Both the position numbers and the translations under genes were made by a program. DNA of 64,000 nucleotides. Origin: Lachnoclostridium sp. UBA903 (GTDB lineage Bacteria; Bacillota; Clostridia; Lachnospirales; Lachnospiraceae). Below are positions 16,476-25,724 of the stretch, one piece after another; positions within the stretch are counted from its first letter, which is position 1; each line of letters starts with the position of its first letter. The stretch lies in assembly GCA_002294045.1 (NCBI GenBank), contig DBEP01000069.1, positions 27,786 to 91,785 on the forward strand, read 5' to 3'. The notes under the pieces are model-generated. The model worked only from the letters and a program-made list of their open reading frames with translations, ran no database searches and was not told where the DNA came from.

Positions 16476-16958
16476 ATGGCAGATAATTATGTAAGATTAG
16501 CGGATACGATTTCCTCAAAAGAGGGAAAAGCCTTTATTACCATTAACGGAGAGGTAAGGGATTTATTTGAGATATCCAGTTTAAAGGCGCAGATAGATTT
16601 AACCGTACAGGCCAGAAGAATGCTTGGGCACCGTATGACCCAGCACAAGGTAGTGGGAGCGGAAGGAACCGGAAGTATGACCATGTATTTCATGAATTCC
16701 GATATGCTAAAACTTGCCCTTACATATCTCAAGGGTGGCGATTTTGGAGATATCACTATCCGGGTATTGAATGAAGACCCGCAGTCCACAATCGGCAAGC
16801 AGGAAGTAACTTTAAGCAACGTATTGTTAAAAACCATACCGGTCTCTACTTTAGACGACCAATCCGATGATCCCATTACCATAGATACGGATTTCACCTT
16901 TGACAGTATGGACAGCTTAAGCTATTTTGATGTGCCTGAGAATTATAAGAATGCGTAA
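16476..16958 (+). CDS. Tail tube protein (XkdM-like)
   Basis: 160 residues of the PBSX XkdM / DUF2001 type, forming the inner tube. Features are DTISSKEGKAFITINGEVRDLFEI at the start and ARRMLGHRMTQHKVVGAEGTGSMTMYFM, a well conserved tube strand pair. The C-terminal DDPITIDTDFTFDS matches the family. AAGGAGG is 8-9 bp before the ATG, and the gene is 15 bp after the sheath gene. Sheath and tube always travel together. Confidence 0.92.
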   Translation: MADNYVRLADTISSKEGKAFITINGEVRDLFEISSLKAQIDLTVQARRMLGHRMTQHKVVGAEGTGSMTMYFMNSDMLKLALTYLKGGDFGDITIRVLNEDPQSTIGKQEVTLSNVLLKTIPVSTLDDQSDDPITIDTDFTFDSMDSLSYFDVPENYKNA

Positions 16959-17199
16959 TCTGATATAGATACAGGCAGATTTTACAGGCCTGACAGGAAT
17001 ATTGATTGCATACCCAAAAGATAAGTGGACGGGTCTCTGTCATAAGACTGGGAGATAAATTCAGGGCAATTTGCCTCTTATTAAGATAAAATACAGACTA
17101 ATTTATTACCGCATATTATATTTGCCAGGCCTGTAGATTCCATGACATTGGTATTGATAAAAATTATGAAGAAATTTATAAATCGAAAGGAGAACTGAT

Positions 17200-17601
17200 A
17201 TGAGTTCATTAAAAGCTTTTTTAAATCCGGTACAAGTAGAAAATCAGGAAATTGTCGTTTCCAACCGCTTCATGGAAGAGGGCAAACCGGTTCCGTTTAT
17301 TATCCGCCCCATTACCCAAAAGGAAAACGAGCAGCTGATTAAGAAATATACCAGAAAAGATAAGAAGGGAACGGAAACCTTTAACCGTACGGAGTACGTA
17401 CAGGCACTGACGGCAAGCGCCGTGGTATTTCCGAATCTGTCTGATGCCAAGCTCCAGGAAAAATATGGTCTGGGTGAAACGGAATCACTTAAAAACATGC
17501 TTCTGGTAGGGGAATATGCCACCTTAGCCCAGGCAGTCCAGTCTTTAAGCGGCCTGGATACCGACATCAACGAAGACATTGAAGAAGCAAAAAACGAATA
17601 A
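17200..17601 (+). CDS. Tail assembly chaperone, short form (XkdN-like, G product)
   Basis: 133 residues similar to PBSX XkdN: MSSLKAFLNPVQVENQEIVVSNRF, then FIIRPITQKENEQLIKKYTRK, and an acidic end. It is the zero-frame product of a programmed frameshift gene and should coat the tape measure protein during tail assembly. AAAGGAG precedes the ATG. It is followed by an overlapping -1 frame that continues to the tape measure start. The gap 16959-17199 upstream holds nothing recognisable. Confidence 0.85.
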   Translation: MSSLKAFLNPVQVENQEIVVSNRFMEEGKPVPFIIRPITQKENEQLIKKYTRKDKKGTETFNRTEYVQALTASAVVFPNLSDAKLQEKYGLGETESLKNMLLVGEYATLAQAVQSLSGLDTDINEDIEEAKNE

Positions 17602-17786
17602 AGCAAGGTGATGCAGAGTTTAATCTTGCCCACTTTGCACTTCAGAAACTGCATATCCTTCCTTCCGTACTGGATGCCATGAGCCAGAGAGAAAAGGCCT
17701 TCATTTACGCCAGCATCTCCGTACGGGTAGAGGAAGAGAAAAGGCAGGCAGATAAATTAAAGACGAAAGGAGGCAGAAGAAGGTAA
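17200..17786 (+). CDS. Tail assembly chaperone, -1 frameshift long form (GT product)
   Basis: The slippery heptamer AAAAAAC at 17589-17595 is in the correct phase (GC[A AAA AAC]). Slipping back one base continues as CGA ATA AAG... and runs open for 63 codons to TAA at 17784-17786. The extension (HFALQKLHILPSVLDAMS, REKAFIYASISVRVEEEKRQA) is a typical T domain of tail chaperones, which recruits the tube subunit. The fused product would be about 195 residues. The extension has no start codon with a binding site of its own. A short GCAAG/CTTGC pairing lies just downstream. Confidence 0.8.
17589..17595 (+). promoter_or_regulatory. Programmed -1 ribosomal frameshift heptamer AAAAAAC
   Basis: X XXY YYZ site A AAA AAC in the zero frame, two codons before the zero-frame TAA, joining the G and T parts of the chaperone. 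This is the standard position in long-tailed phages. Confidence 0.85.
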
Positions 17787-19747
17787 TGGCAGATATAAGT
17801 GCGGCGTTAAGTTTATTTACGGATTTTACAAGTAAAACGGATTCACTAACTAAAACTATTGATCAAGTAAAAAAAATAAATAAAATTGCTGAAGAGGTAG
17901 CAAAGCAGTTTCAAAAAGTTGTAAGTGTGGTAGAAAGCTATGTTCAATTAGACGCGAAATTAGGGTTAATGACAGATAGCCTGGAAGAACATTCCAAATT
18001 GCAGGATATGATAGTTTCGTCGGCAAATAAAGCTCGTAGTTCTTACGCTGATATGGTCAATATTGTGACTAAACTTGGTTTATCTACGGGTAATTTATTC
18101 AGTTCCAATCAGGAAGTAGTCTCTTTTTCTGAATTATTGCAAAAATCACTTGTAGCAAGCGGTACAAGTGATGATAAAAAATCTTTAGTTATACAGCAAA
18201 TGGCAGATGCGCTTGCCAGCGGTAGTATGGGCAGCAGTGATCTAATATCAATTGCTCAAAATGCACCTGTAATATATGATACTATAGCAAAATTTACAGG
18301 AAAATCAGGAAATGAATTATTAGCTATGGCGGCAAAAGGTGATTTAACAGCAAAAGTAATAAAAGATTCCATGTTTGGGATGCAGGAAGAAATTGAAAAC
18401 CAATTATCACAGATGCCATTAACATTTTCGGATATAATGAATAATGTAAAGAATGCAGGAACGGATGCATTTGGCAACCTTTTTATTGCTATTAATGACT
18501 TATTGACCAGTCCAGATTTAATAAATTTTTTTAACACAATAGTAAATGTTATTTATTTTTTAGGTGATGCTATTGATAATGTTATAGACGTTTTAACCAC
18601 ATATTGGCCGGTCATTGAATCAATACTAATGGCTATTGGTGTCTTATTACTGGTTAACGTAATTGGTTATTTAATTGCAGCTATACCTTTGTTATTAGGG
18701 CATTTAGCTTTGTTATGGGCAACCAATGCTCCGCTTGTGGCTTTAATCATAACGATTGCTGCAGCCATATATTTACTACGGACTATGGGTGAAGAGACAA
18801 TGGCATTCATTGGTGGTGTCTTTGGCTTTATTATATCTTTCCTTATCAATGTAATTTTTGCGATATCACAACTAATATTTGGACTAATAGAATTTGTAGT
18901 AAATTTAATGTTTGCGTTTGCTAATTTTATTGATAATATTTTTAACGATCCGATTGGGACTATTATCCGTTTGTTTTTCGATTTAGCCGATATAGTTCTA
19001 AATGTTCTGGAAAAAATAGCATCCGCTATAGATTTTATTTTTGGCAGTAATTTTGCTGATACAATTAAGGGTTGGCGTGCTGAATTACAAGTAACAGCTG
19101 ATGCGGCAATAAAGGCAGGAAGTAATGGAAACTATGTCAAGAAAAATGAATTGGATATAAATCAGTTATTAAGTGATAATGGTATTACTATGAATAGAAA
19201 AAATTATGAAGATGGATGGAATATTGGTCAGGATATTGGAGGAGAGATAGGTAAAAAAATTGAGGGCTTTCTGGGAGGTAATTCAGGTAGCTTAAAAGGA
19301 GTTGACACCAATAATAAGAATACTGATAAGACAAAGGATGTTACCGATACTAATAATATTTTACTGAATGATTTGTTTTCTTCAAACAATTTATATGGTG
19401 AAAATTGGAATCCAACATTATTAAATAATAAGGAAAACAATTCAGGTTTCGATACTTATGGTTTAGGTTTAACTAATAGTATTAATTCTAATAATACGTC
19501 CCTTCCAGCAGAAGGTAAAGGTCCTGGTGGGGGGGGTGAAGTTGATATATCGGATGATGATTTGAATTATTTAAGGGAAATGGCAGAACGGGATTACATT
19601 GCCAACATTGCGAATAACTCCCTGGCTCCTAACATTTCTGTTCAATTTGGTGATGTTCACGAAACGGCAGATGTCAATCAGGTGGCAGGTAAGATAAAAC
19701 AAATCCTGCAGGAGGAAATTGCCATGGTCAGTGAGGGGGTATACTAA
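17786..19747 (+). CDS. Tail tape measure protein
   Basis: 653 residues setting tail length. The N-terminal half is mostly helical, with a tape-measure N domain (LVIQQMADALASGSMGSSDLISIAQNAPVIYDTIAKFTGKS, about 130-185). Four or more hydrophobic helices occupy about 250-400. A Asn/Asp/Gly-rich linker precedes a C-terminal helix ending EEIAMVSEGVY. The start ATG overlaps the stop of the frameshift extension (TAATG). By the lambda rule of about 0.15 nm per residue, the tail would be near 100 nm. Its base composition is clearly more AT-rich than the sheath and baseplate genes, suggesting a module of different origin. Confidence 0.88.
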   Translation: MADISAALSLFTDFTSKTDSLTKTIDQVKKINKIAEEVAKQFQKVVSVVESYVQLDAKLGLMTDSLEEHSKLQDMIVSSANKARSSYADMVNIVTKLGLSTGNLFSSNQEVVSFSELLQKSLVASGTSDDKKSLVIQQMADALASGSMGSSDLISIAQNAPVIYDTIAKFTGKSGNELLAMAAKGDLTAKVIKDSMFGMQEEIENQLSQMPLTFSDIMNNVKNAGTDAFGNLFIAINDLLTSPDLINFFNTIVNVIYFLGDAIDNVIDVLTTYWPVIESILMAIGVLLLVNVIGYLIAAIPLLLGHLALLWATNAPLVALIITIAAAIYLLRTMGEETMAFIGGVFGFIISFLINVIFAISQLIFGLIEFVVNLMFAFANFIDNIFNDPIGTIIRLFFDLADIVLNVLEKIASAIDFIFGSNFADTIKGWRAELQVTADAAIKAGSNGNYVKKNELDINQLLSDNGITMNRKNYEDGWNIGQDIGGEIGKKIEGFLGGNSGSLKGVDTNNKNTDKTKDVTDTNNILLNDLFSSNNLYGENWNPTLLNNKENNSGFDTYGLGLTNSINSNNTSLPAEGKGPGGGGEVDISDDDLNYLREMAERDYIANIANNSLAPNISVQFGDVHETADVNQVAGKIKQILQEEIAMVSEGVY

Positions 19748-20409
19748 TGTACGCAGTATTTTTTGAATATGATATAACGACTTACCGATTACCTGTTAAT
19801 CCGGAAGAAATCAAGGTAACAAGTTCACAAGCTATAAAAAAATTTGAAACCTTAAGCTTGGGTCAAATAGCAATTCCCACCCATATGGAGCTTTCGGGAT
19901 ATAGTTTCGATTGTGAATTACCCAAAGAACAATATAGCTATGTGGAGGCAATGAATAATTTCAAAAATGCTATGGAATATATCAATATATTTCAGAAGTG
20001 GAGAAATGACCTTGTACCGGTAAGATTCATTGCTGGCAGGGGTTCTCAGAAAGATGAAATGTATGTAGATTGTATTAATACCCTGGTATTATTTGAAGAT
20101 ATAACCATTACAGAAAAAGCAGGTGAAGAAGGTGATAAATATATTTCCTTTAAATTAATTGAATACAAAGACTTTAAAAGAAGAGTAAAGGAAATGAATG
20201 CTACTGGTAAAATTAGTAAAAAGGCAACGGAGGAAAAAAGCCCGAAAAGCAATGGAACATATGTGGTTAAGTCCGGTGACAGTCTTTGGGCAATTGCTAA
20301 AAAATACTATGGGGATGGGGCAAAATATACAAAAATATATAATGCCAATAAGGATAATATTAAGAATCCTTCCCTTATTTATCCCGGACAAAAGCTGGTG
20401 ATACCATGA
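19747..20409 (+). CDS. LysM tail protein (XkdP-like)
   Basis: 220 residues. The first part (YAVFFEYDITTYRLPVNPEEIKV) is the XkdP/gp53-like baseplate hub domain. The C-terminal 47 residues form a LysM repeat (YVVKSGDSLWAIAKKYYGDGAKYTKIYNAN...IYPGQKLVIP, about 172-219) that binds peptidoglycan. It overlaps the tape measure stop by one base and the next start by four, so the three are translationally coupled. It probably lies at the tail tube end, guiding the particle into the wall. Confidence 0.88.
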   Translation: MYAVFFEYDITTYRLPVNPEEIKVTSSQAIKKFETLSLGQIAIPTHMELSGYSFDCELPKEQYSYVEAMNNFKNAMEYINIFQKWRNDLVPVRFIAGRGSQKDEMYVDCINTLVLFEDITITEKAGEEGDKYISFKLIEYKDFKRRVKEMNATGKISKKATEEKSPKSNGTYVVKSGDSLWAIAKKYYGDGAKYTKIYNANKDNIKNPSLIYPGQKLVIP

Positions 20410-21359
20410 TGGAATTTATTGTAAAGGTGGATAAGACCTTTTATGAAATCAGTGAGCTGGTGACGAAAATATCTTATAAGGATACCTTGAATGACGGATG
20501 CAGCAAGCTGGAATTTTCTTATATTCATAATGAACTTGATATTAAAAACGGCAGCGTGGTAAAGTTCACTTATGAAAATACCAAAATATTTCAGGGATAT
20601 GTATTTAAAATAAGCCGCAGTAAAGGAAATGAAATCAGTGTTACTGCCTATGACCAGCTAAGATATTGCAAAGCAAAGGATACCCTTGTACTAAAAGAGG
20701 ACACGGCCGCTACCATAGTCAATAAAATGTGTAACTATTTTAAACTGCAGAAAGGCACCATAGCGGATACGAAGTACATACTGAATACAGGGGTCCAGGA
20801 TGACAAGACCTGGCTGGATATTATATACTCCGCAATCAGTGACACTTTAGTCAATGCAGGCAAATGGTATGCCCTGCGGGATGAGTTTGGCAGCATAACG
20901 CTCAGGGAACTGGGAGAGTTGAGTACGGATTTAGTTTTAGGGGACAACAGTTTTTGTTATGACTATAAATACGGCAGATCCATAGATGATGAATTTTACA
21001 ATATGATTAAACTGGTTTCCAAGGATGAAGAAGCAAAAACAGTTAATATTGCCGTATCCAAGGATGATGCTTCCATTAACCGCTATGGAGTTTTGCAGTA
21101 CTATGAAAATGTGGATAAAAAATTCAACTCGGCCCAGGTAAAAGCTAAGGCGGCGAATCTTTTAAAGCTCTACAACAGGGAAAAAGAGACGATTAGCCTG
21201 GATTGTCTGGGAGACACAAGCGTAAGGGCAGGGTCAGGCTTTTATTGTAATATAGGAGACATTAATTTTAATAAAAAACTGATTGTAAAAAGTGCATCCC
21301 ATGACTTTTTGCCATCCCATACCATGAATCTGGAGGTAATGAATGATACAGGAGATTAA
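20406..21359 (+). CDS. Baseplate hub protein (XkdQ / gpD-like)
   Basis: 317 residues of the phage late-control gpD / XkdQ type: ISYKDTLNDGCSKLEFSYIH, then GYVFKISRSKGNEISVTAYDQLRYCKAKDTLVLKE. It forms the ring at the bottom of the tail tube. The start ATGATGG overlaps the previous stop; ATG 20409 is an equal alternative. The order after the LysM gene and before XkdR/S/T homologues is exactly that of PBSX. Confidence 0.88.
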   Translation: MMEFIVKVDKTFYEISELVTKISYKDTLNDGCSKLEFSYIHNELDIKNGSVVKFTYENTKIFQGYVFKISRSKGNEISVTAYDQLRYCKAKDTLVLKEDTAATIVNKMCNYFKLQKGTIADTKYILNTGVQDDKTWLDIIYSAISDTLVNAGKWYALRDEFGSITLRELGELSTDLVLGDNSFCYDYKYGRSIDDEFYNMIKLVSKDEEAKTVNIAVSKDDASINRYGVLQYYENVDKKFNSAQVKAKAANLLKLYNREKETISLDCLGDTSVRAGSGFYCNIGDINFNKKLIVKSASHDFLPSHTMNLEVMNDTGD

Positions 21360-21573
21360 AAGAATTGTAGAAAATTATTTAAATAATGCAAAATTGTGCA
21401 GTCTTATTCTTGGAACCGTCACATCCGAAGGAATCCAGATTAGTGATAAGCTAACTGTCCCTGATGAATTAATAATCGGTAATTTAAAGCGGAACGTAAA
21501 TTTGGGAGATAAAGTCCGGCTTATCAGAAATCATGGTGGACAGCAGTATTATATTCTGGAGGTGATAAAGTGA
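21343..21573 (+). CDS. Baseplate OB-fold protein (XkdR-like, DUF2577)
   Basis: 76 residues with the DUF2577 pattern: LGTVTSEGIQISDKLTVPDELIIG and LGDKVRLIRNHGGQQYYILEVI. This small OB-fold resembles the spike-proximal part of gpV-like proteins. It overlaps the hub gene by 17 bp and the next gene by 4 bp, within a tightly coupled baseplate block. Confidence 0.85.
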   Translation: MIQEIKRIVENYLNNAKLCSLILGTVTSEGIQISDKLTVPDELIIGNLKRNVNLGDKVRLIRNHGGQQYYILEVIK

Positions 21574-21965
21574 TACCGGAGAACAGTATACCCGATGACC
21601 TGACCTTTTCTGCAGCAGAGGAACAAAGCAGAACCTATCAATTGTTTGAGGATAAAATCCAGGGATACGTAATGGATTTGCAGGCATTAAAACAGGCTAT
21701 TTATAAGATACTGAATACGGAAAAATTTGAATATCCCATATATAGTTTTGATTATGGAATAGAATTTAACAGTCTCATAGGGAAGGATCCCACTTATGTA
21801 AAACTTGAACTTATACGAAGGATTCGGGAATGTCTTTTAGAGGATGAACGGATAAGCAGCGTGGATAGTTTTGAATTTACCGGGTCTGGGGATGAAATCT
21901 ATTGCACATTTACGGTTACCAGTATTTATGGGGAAATGCAGATTACAAGGGAGGTGAATTACTAA
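21570..21965 (+). CDS. Baseplate wedge protein (XkdS-like, DUF2634, gp25-type)
   Basis: 131 residues starting at GTG 21570. The core YKILNTEKFEYPIYSFDYGIEFNSLIGK, followed by KLELIRRIRECLLEDERISSV, is typical of the gp25/gpW lysozyme-like wedge proteins. It connects tube and wedge, and in contractile systems it starts sheath polymerisation. Its stop touches the GTG of the baseplate J gene. Confidence 0.88.
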   Translation: MIPENSIPDDLTFSAAEEQSRTYQLFEDKIQGYVMDLQALKQAIYKILNTEKFEYPIYSFDYGIEFNSLIGKDPTYVKLELIRRIRECLLEDERISSVDSFEFTGSGDEIYCTFTVTSIYGEMQITREVNY

Positions 21966-22982
21966 GTGTTTGAAGAAATGACATATGAAAGTATATTAGA
22001 AGACATGTTAAGCCGGGTTACCAGTGATGTGGACAAGCGGGAGGGCAGTATTATATATGATGCGCTGGCTCCCTGTGCCTATCAGCTGGCACAGAATTAC
22101 TTTAATTTAAGCAACTTTATAGATTTGGTATCGGGAGATACTGCCGTCGGAGAATATCTTGATCGGGTTGTGGCGGACTATGGTATAACCAGAAAACCTG
22201 CAACAAAGGCTGTAAGAAAGATTATAACAACCGGTCCGGTACAAATTGGTACCAGGTGGGGCCTGGCCGGAACCGTTTATGTAATAACAAATTACATATC
22301 GGATAATACCTATCAGGCAGAGTGTGAACAGACAGGCGAGACGGGCAATTTATACAGCGGGACTCTCGAAAATATAGACAATGTCAGCGGAATTCAGGCA
22401 ACCATCGGAGAAATTATAACCGCAGGAGAAGAGGAAGAAACGGATGAGAATCTCCGTGCCAGGTTTTATGCCCAGGTCCAATCTTCCGGGACCAGCGGCA
22501 ATGTGAATGATTACAGGAATTGGGCTCTGGAGGTCCCGGGAGTAGGAGGTGCAAAAGTATATCCTCTCTGGAATGGAAACGGTACGGTGAAAGTTATAAT
22601 CGTAAACAGCAACATGGCTATTGACAGCAGATTAGAGCAGGCGGTTTATGAGCATATTGAAGCGGTGCGCCCGATAGGCGCGAATGTGACAGTCGAAAGT
22701 CCTACCAGCTGGACGGTTAATGTTAATGCCAATGTTGCTTTAGACGGTACAAAGACACTTGCAGAAGTGCAGACAGCTTTTGCAGATAACCTGGCATCGT
22801 TTCTGCGGGACATAACTTTTGACACGTACACAATTAGCTACGCAAAAATCGGTAACATGCTTCTGTCAACCGATGGGGTGCTGGATTACGATACCCTGCT
22901 TGTTAATGGAGGTTCTAATAACTTAATAATTGGTGATACACAGATACCGATCATTGGCGCTATAACATTGACGGAGGTATGA
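21966..22982 (+). CDS. Baseplate J protein (XkdT-like)
   Basis: 338 residues, a baseplate wedge arm. Recognised by YESILEDMLSRVTSDVDKREGSIIYDALAPCAYQLAQ at the start, the middle EEETDENLRARFYAQVQSSGTSGNVNDYRNWALEVPGVGGAKVYPLWNG, and the C-terminal NVTVESPTSWTVNVNA. Starts at GTG 21966 directly after the preceding stop. Present in all contractile injection systems. Confidence 0.93.
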   Translation: MFEEMTYESILEDMLSRVTSDVDKREGSIIYDALAPCAYQLAQNYFNLSNFIDLVSGDTAVGEYLDRVVADYGITRKPATKAVRKIITTGPVQIGTRWGLAGTVYVITNYISDNTYQAECEQTGETGNLYSGTLENIDNVSGIQATIGEIITAGEEEETDENLRARFYAQVQSSGTSGNVNDYRNWALEVPGVGGAKVYPLWNGNGTVKVIIVNSNMAIDSRLEQAVYEHIEAVRPIGANVTVESPTSWTVNVNANVALDGTKTLAEVQTAFADNLASFLRDITFDTYTISYAKIGNMLLSTDGVLDYDTLLVNGGSNNLIIGDTQIPIIGAITLTEV

Positions 22983-22983
22983 C

Positions 22984-23595
22984 ATGGACTTAATAGATTT
23001 ATTACCACCGGTGTACGATAATAATACAACGATGAGAGAGTTGCAAGGTATCTTATCTGAAGAAATTCGAAATCTTGCATATAGATTTAATGGAACCTTA
23101 GATGAGTGTTTTGTAATTACTGCCTCCGCTCTTTTGAGCCGGTTTGAGAAAATATACGGAATAAAAGTTGATGTTAGCAAGTCTGATGAATACCGGCGTG
23201 AGCGCATTAAAGCAAAAATAATCGGTATAGGAGCAGTTACCAAACAGATGATTAAGAATACTGCGGCTGTTTATAGCAATGGTGAAGTTGAATTGATTGA
23301 AGATGTCGCAAATTATAGTTTTAAGATTAAATTTGTAGGCACAAAGGGAATGCCGCCCAATATGGCGGATTTAACCCTGACTATCGAAGAAATAAAACCG
23401 GCGCATCTGTCCTATACATTTGAATTTGTATACCGGACACATGCAGAGCTATATGCCTATACACATGAGCAGCTGAGCGCCTATACCCACGACCAGCTAA
23501 GAGAGGATGACCTGCAGGCAGATACAGCAAGATACCTTACCAGAAATTGGAGTGATACCTACAGTTGGAATGACACTCTTACATGGAAGGAATGA
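22984..23595 (+). CDS. Baseplate/fibre-linking protein (XkdU-like, DUF2313)
   Basis: 203 residues: MDLIDLLPPVYDNNTTMRELQGILSEEI, ERIKAKIIGIGAVTKQMIKN, and FKIKFVGTKGMPPNMADLTLTIEEIKPAHLSYTFEF. This is the DUF2313 (YmfQ) type that joins baseplate wedge and tail fibre. The C-terminus has two HxxLxAYTH-like repeats (THAELYAYTHEQLSAYTHDQL), perhaps part of the fibre attachment. Confidence 0.85.
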   Translation: MDLIDLLPPVYDNNTTMRELQGILSEEIRNLAYRFNGTLDECFVITASALLSRFEKIYGIKVDVSKSDEYRRERIKAKIIGIGAVTKQMIKNTAAVYSNGEVELIEDVANYSFKIKFVGTKGMPPNMADLTLTIEEIKPAHLSYTFEFVYRTHAELYAYTHEQLSAYTHDQLREDDLQADTARYLTRNWSDTYSWNDTLTWKE

Positions 23596-23602
23596 TTTTT
23601 AT

Positions 23603-24913
23603 ATGGAAAATTTAAACAACATGGAAACGTTGCTTAGTATTCGAACAAAAATAAATAATAATTTTACGGAGCTAGATAAAAAAGTGGTAGAAACAAATGA
23701 TGCATTTAACAAAAAGTTACTTGCTAGCAAAGACGCTTATCTGAAGGAATCCGGCAATTACGGTAGATTATTCACTGATACGTCAGACTTTGTGTACTGG
23801 TATGGTTTAATTGAGCACACTACGGAAAACGTACAAACGGGAACAACATCCTTAAAAATATCCGTAGACACAGGAGAAAATGGGACTTCGGCGGCACAGC
23901 TCCGCAATCTGAATTGGAATTTGTCTAAGGCAAAGAATCTCTTAATCAGATTTTTCGTGCCCACGCTGACCGGATTAAGTAAATTCCAGTTACGATTTCT
24001 GACATCGGATTCGACTGCTTATCTGTACCACGAGGTAACTACCTGGTCAGACATGATGCATCAAGGCTGGAATGAAATATTAATATCGCCGGAAAATCTT
24101 ATTAGTGTTGGTGGTGCTACAACGGATATTTTAGCGAATGTACTTCATATACAGCTAAGCGTAACAGGTTCTGCCGAAGTGTCAATAACCTTTGATAGCA
24201 TGTGGATTGACCATATGGAGCCCGCAAATATAATTTTTCAATTTGATGATGCAAGGACCAGTGTATATACAACCGCATTCCCCATAATGAAAAGATATGG
24301 TTTTGTTGGGAATATTGGCGTTATCAGCAGCGTTGTTGGTAGCAGCAGCTATATGTCAGAGGCGCAATTAGCAGCGGTATATACTTATGCCTGGGATTTA
24401 TTTAACCACACAAAAAGTCATCAGGCACTAACTGGTTTCGATGCCGAGGCAATGCGCGAAGAATTGAATACCTGCAGGGAGTGGCTGAATGAAAGGGGAT
24501 ATAGCAGAGCGTCAAATTTTGTGGCCTATCCACATGGAGAGTATGACAGTAATGTACTGGCCGTAATGCAGGCGGAAGGATATTTCTCCGGCCGGACAAT
24601 TATGAAAGGGATGGAAGTTTCCCCGCCTATCAGACCGTACGAACTAAAAGTACTAAATATGCAAAATACAACCGAAAATAGTGTATATCAGGAAATGATT
24701 GATAAACTCGTATTAACTGGGGGAACATTAATTATACTTTTTCACAGAATAGAAGATAGCGGAACAGACAGCACAGTCTATCTCACCGCTAATTTCAGGA
24801 CACTTGTAGATTATATTTATAACACGAAGTGCAACGTAATATCAATATCAGAATGGATCTACCGAATGAATTTACAGGAGGGATTAAATGCCAACGTCAA
24901 CAACGAATTTTAA
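23603..24913 (+). CDS. Tail appendage with polysaccharide deacetylase domain
   Basis: 436 residues from the ATG after GGAAGGA (23586-23592). Residues 1-50 are a short helical attachment segment. About 55-205 form a beta-rich carbohydrate-binding-like domain. About 208-425 show the NodB deacetylase fold: FDDA with Asp215 and Asp216, the metal His pair in NHTKSH (His269, His273), YPHGEYD (309-315), and the late His in ILFHRI (381). The classical TFDDG Gly is Ala, but the catalytic and metal residues are kept. It follows XkdU-like and precedes the fibres, so it should sit on the particle and trim or bind N-acetylated wall polymers of the target. Substrate inferred. Confidence 0.82.
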   Translation: MENLNNMETLLSIRTKINNNFTELDKKVVETNDAFNKKLLASKDAYLKESGNYGRLFTDTSDFVYWYGLIEHTTENVQTGTTSLKISVDTGENGTSAAQLRNLNWNLSKAKNLLIRFFVPTLTGLSKFQLRFLTSDSTAYLYHEVTTWSDMMHQGWNEILISPENLISVGGATTDILANVLHIQLSVTGSAEVSITFDSMWIDHMEPANIIFQFDDARTSVYTTAFPIMKRYGFVGNIGVISSVVGSSSYMSEAQLAAVYTYAWDLFNHTKSHQALTGFDAEAMREELNTCREWLNERGYSRASNFVAYPHGEYDSNVLAVMQAEGYFSGRTIMKGMEVSPPIRPYELKVLNMQNTTENSVYQEMIDKLVLTGGTLIILFHRIEDSGTDSTVYLTANFRTLVDYIYNTKCNVISISEWIYRMNLQEGLNANVNNEF

Positions 24914-25715
24914 TTTAATAAAAGATAGTAAAACAGATTATTACAACATTACCACTCCAAATACAAATTTGGATACGATTGATGCGGCACTGGGAAATAC
25001 CGCAAGATTTGAAAAGGCGGGCGGTACGGCAACGGCGATTACAATGGCCGGCATCACGCTGTCAAATGGGTGCTCCAAGACTTTTATCGTTGCCAGCAAT
25101 AATAATTCTGCCACAACAACAGTAAACGGGAAGAGACTGTATAAACCGGGGACAACTACGCCTCCGAAACTCCTGGCCGGTGAGGCCGAAACAATCTGGT
25201 ATGATTCTGCCGGTGATTGCTTTTTTATTAATGCGAAGGATGTAGCCACAGCCTCTGCAGATGGATTTATGAGTAGCGCTGATAAAACCAAGCTTGACGG
25301 AGTAACAGCCGGGGCCAATAACTATACACATCCAAGTACTCATCCACCGGCTATAATTACCCAGGATGCAAATAACCGTTTTGTATCGGATACGGAAAAG
25401 GCAACTTGGAACGGAAAAGCTCCAGCAGTAAATCCGTCTTTCACTGGGTATACATTATTCCAAAGAACCGGGGGCTCAAATAATTATAGTAATGGAAATA
25501 TTGAACTGAGAACCACGGATAATACTCCACCGTTGATTGGCTTCCATAGAGCCGGCGTGACCGCTGCCGCTCTGTATGAGTCTGGACTTCGATTATATAC
25601 AACGAATAGCTCAGATGCAACTCCACGTAAAGTTATGCAGGACAATGATTTTATTTTTCAGACAGCGATTCCCACTTCACTTGCAAACGGCGTTATATGC
25701 TTTGTATATGAATAG
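24888..25715 (+). CDS. Tail fibre protein
   Basis: 275 residues. The N-terminus STTNFNLIKDSKTDYYNITTPNTNLDTIDAALG is a baseplate-attachment segment found in clostridial phage tail proteins. A middle stretch has the trimeric-fibre repeat FMSSADKTKLDGVTAGANNYTHP. A beta-rich C-terminal part follows. The gene overlaps the deacetylase gene by 26 bp, with AGGAGGGA inside it. It probably forms the shaft of the fibre carrying the glycine-rich tip encoded next. Confidence 0.78.
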   Translation: MPTSTTNFNLIKDSKTDYYNITTPNTNLDTIDAALGNTARFEKAGGTATAITMAGITLSNGCSKTFIVASNNNSATTTVNGKRLYKPGTTTPPKLLAGEAETIWYDSAGDCFFINAKDVATASADGFMSSADKTKLDGVTAGANNYTHPSTHPPAIITQDANNRFVSDTEKATWNGKAPAVNPSFTGYTLFQRTGGSNNYSNGNIELRTTDNTPPLIGFHRAGVTAAALYESGLRLYTTNSSDATPRKVMQDNDFIFQTAIPTSLANGVICFVYE

Positions 25716-25724
25716 GAGGCTGCT

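Noticed and set aside
17602..17786. Separate gene for the T part of the tail chaperone
   Set aside because: No start codon with a binding site; the in-phase AAAAAAC heptamer explains it as a frameshift extension.
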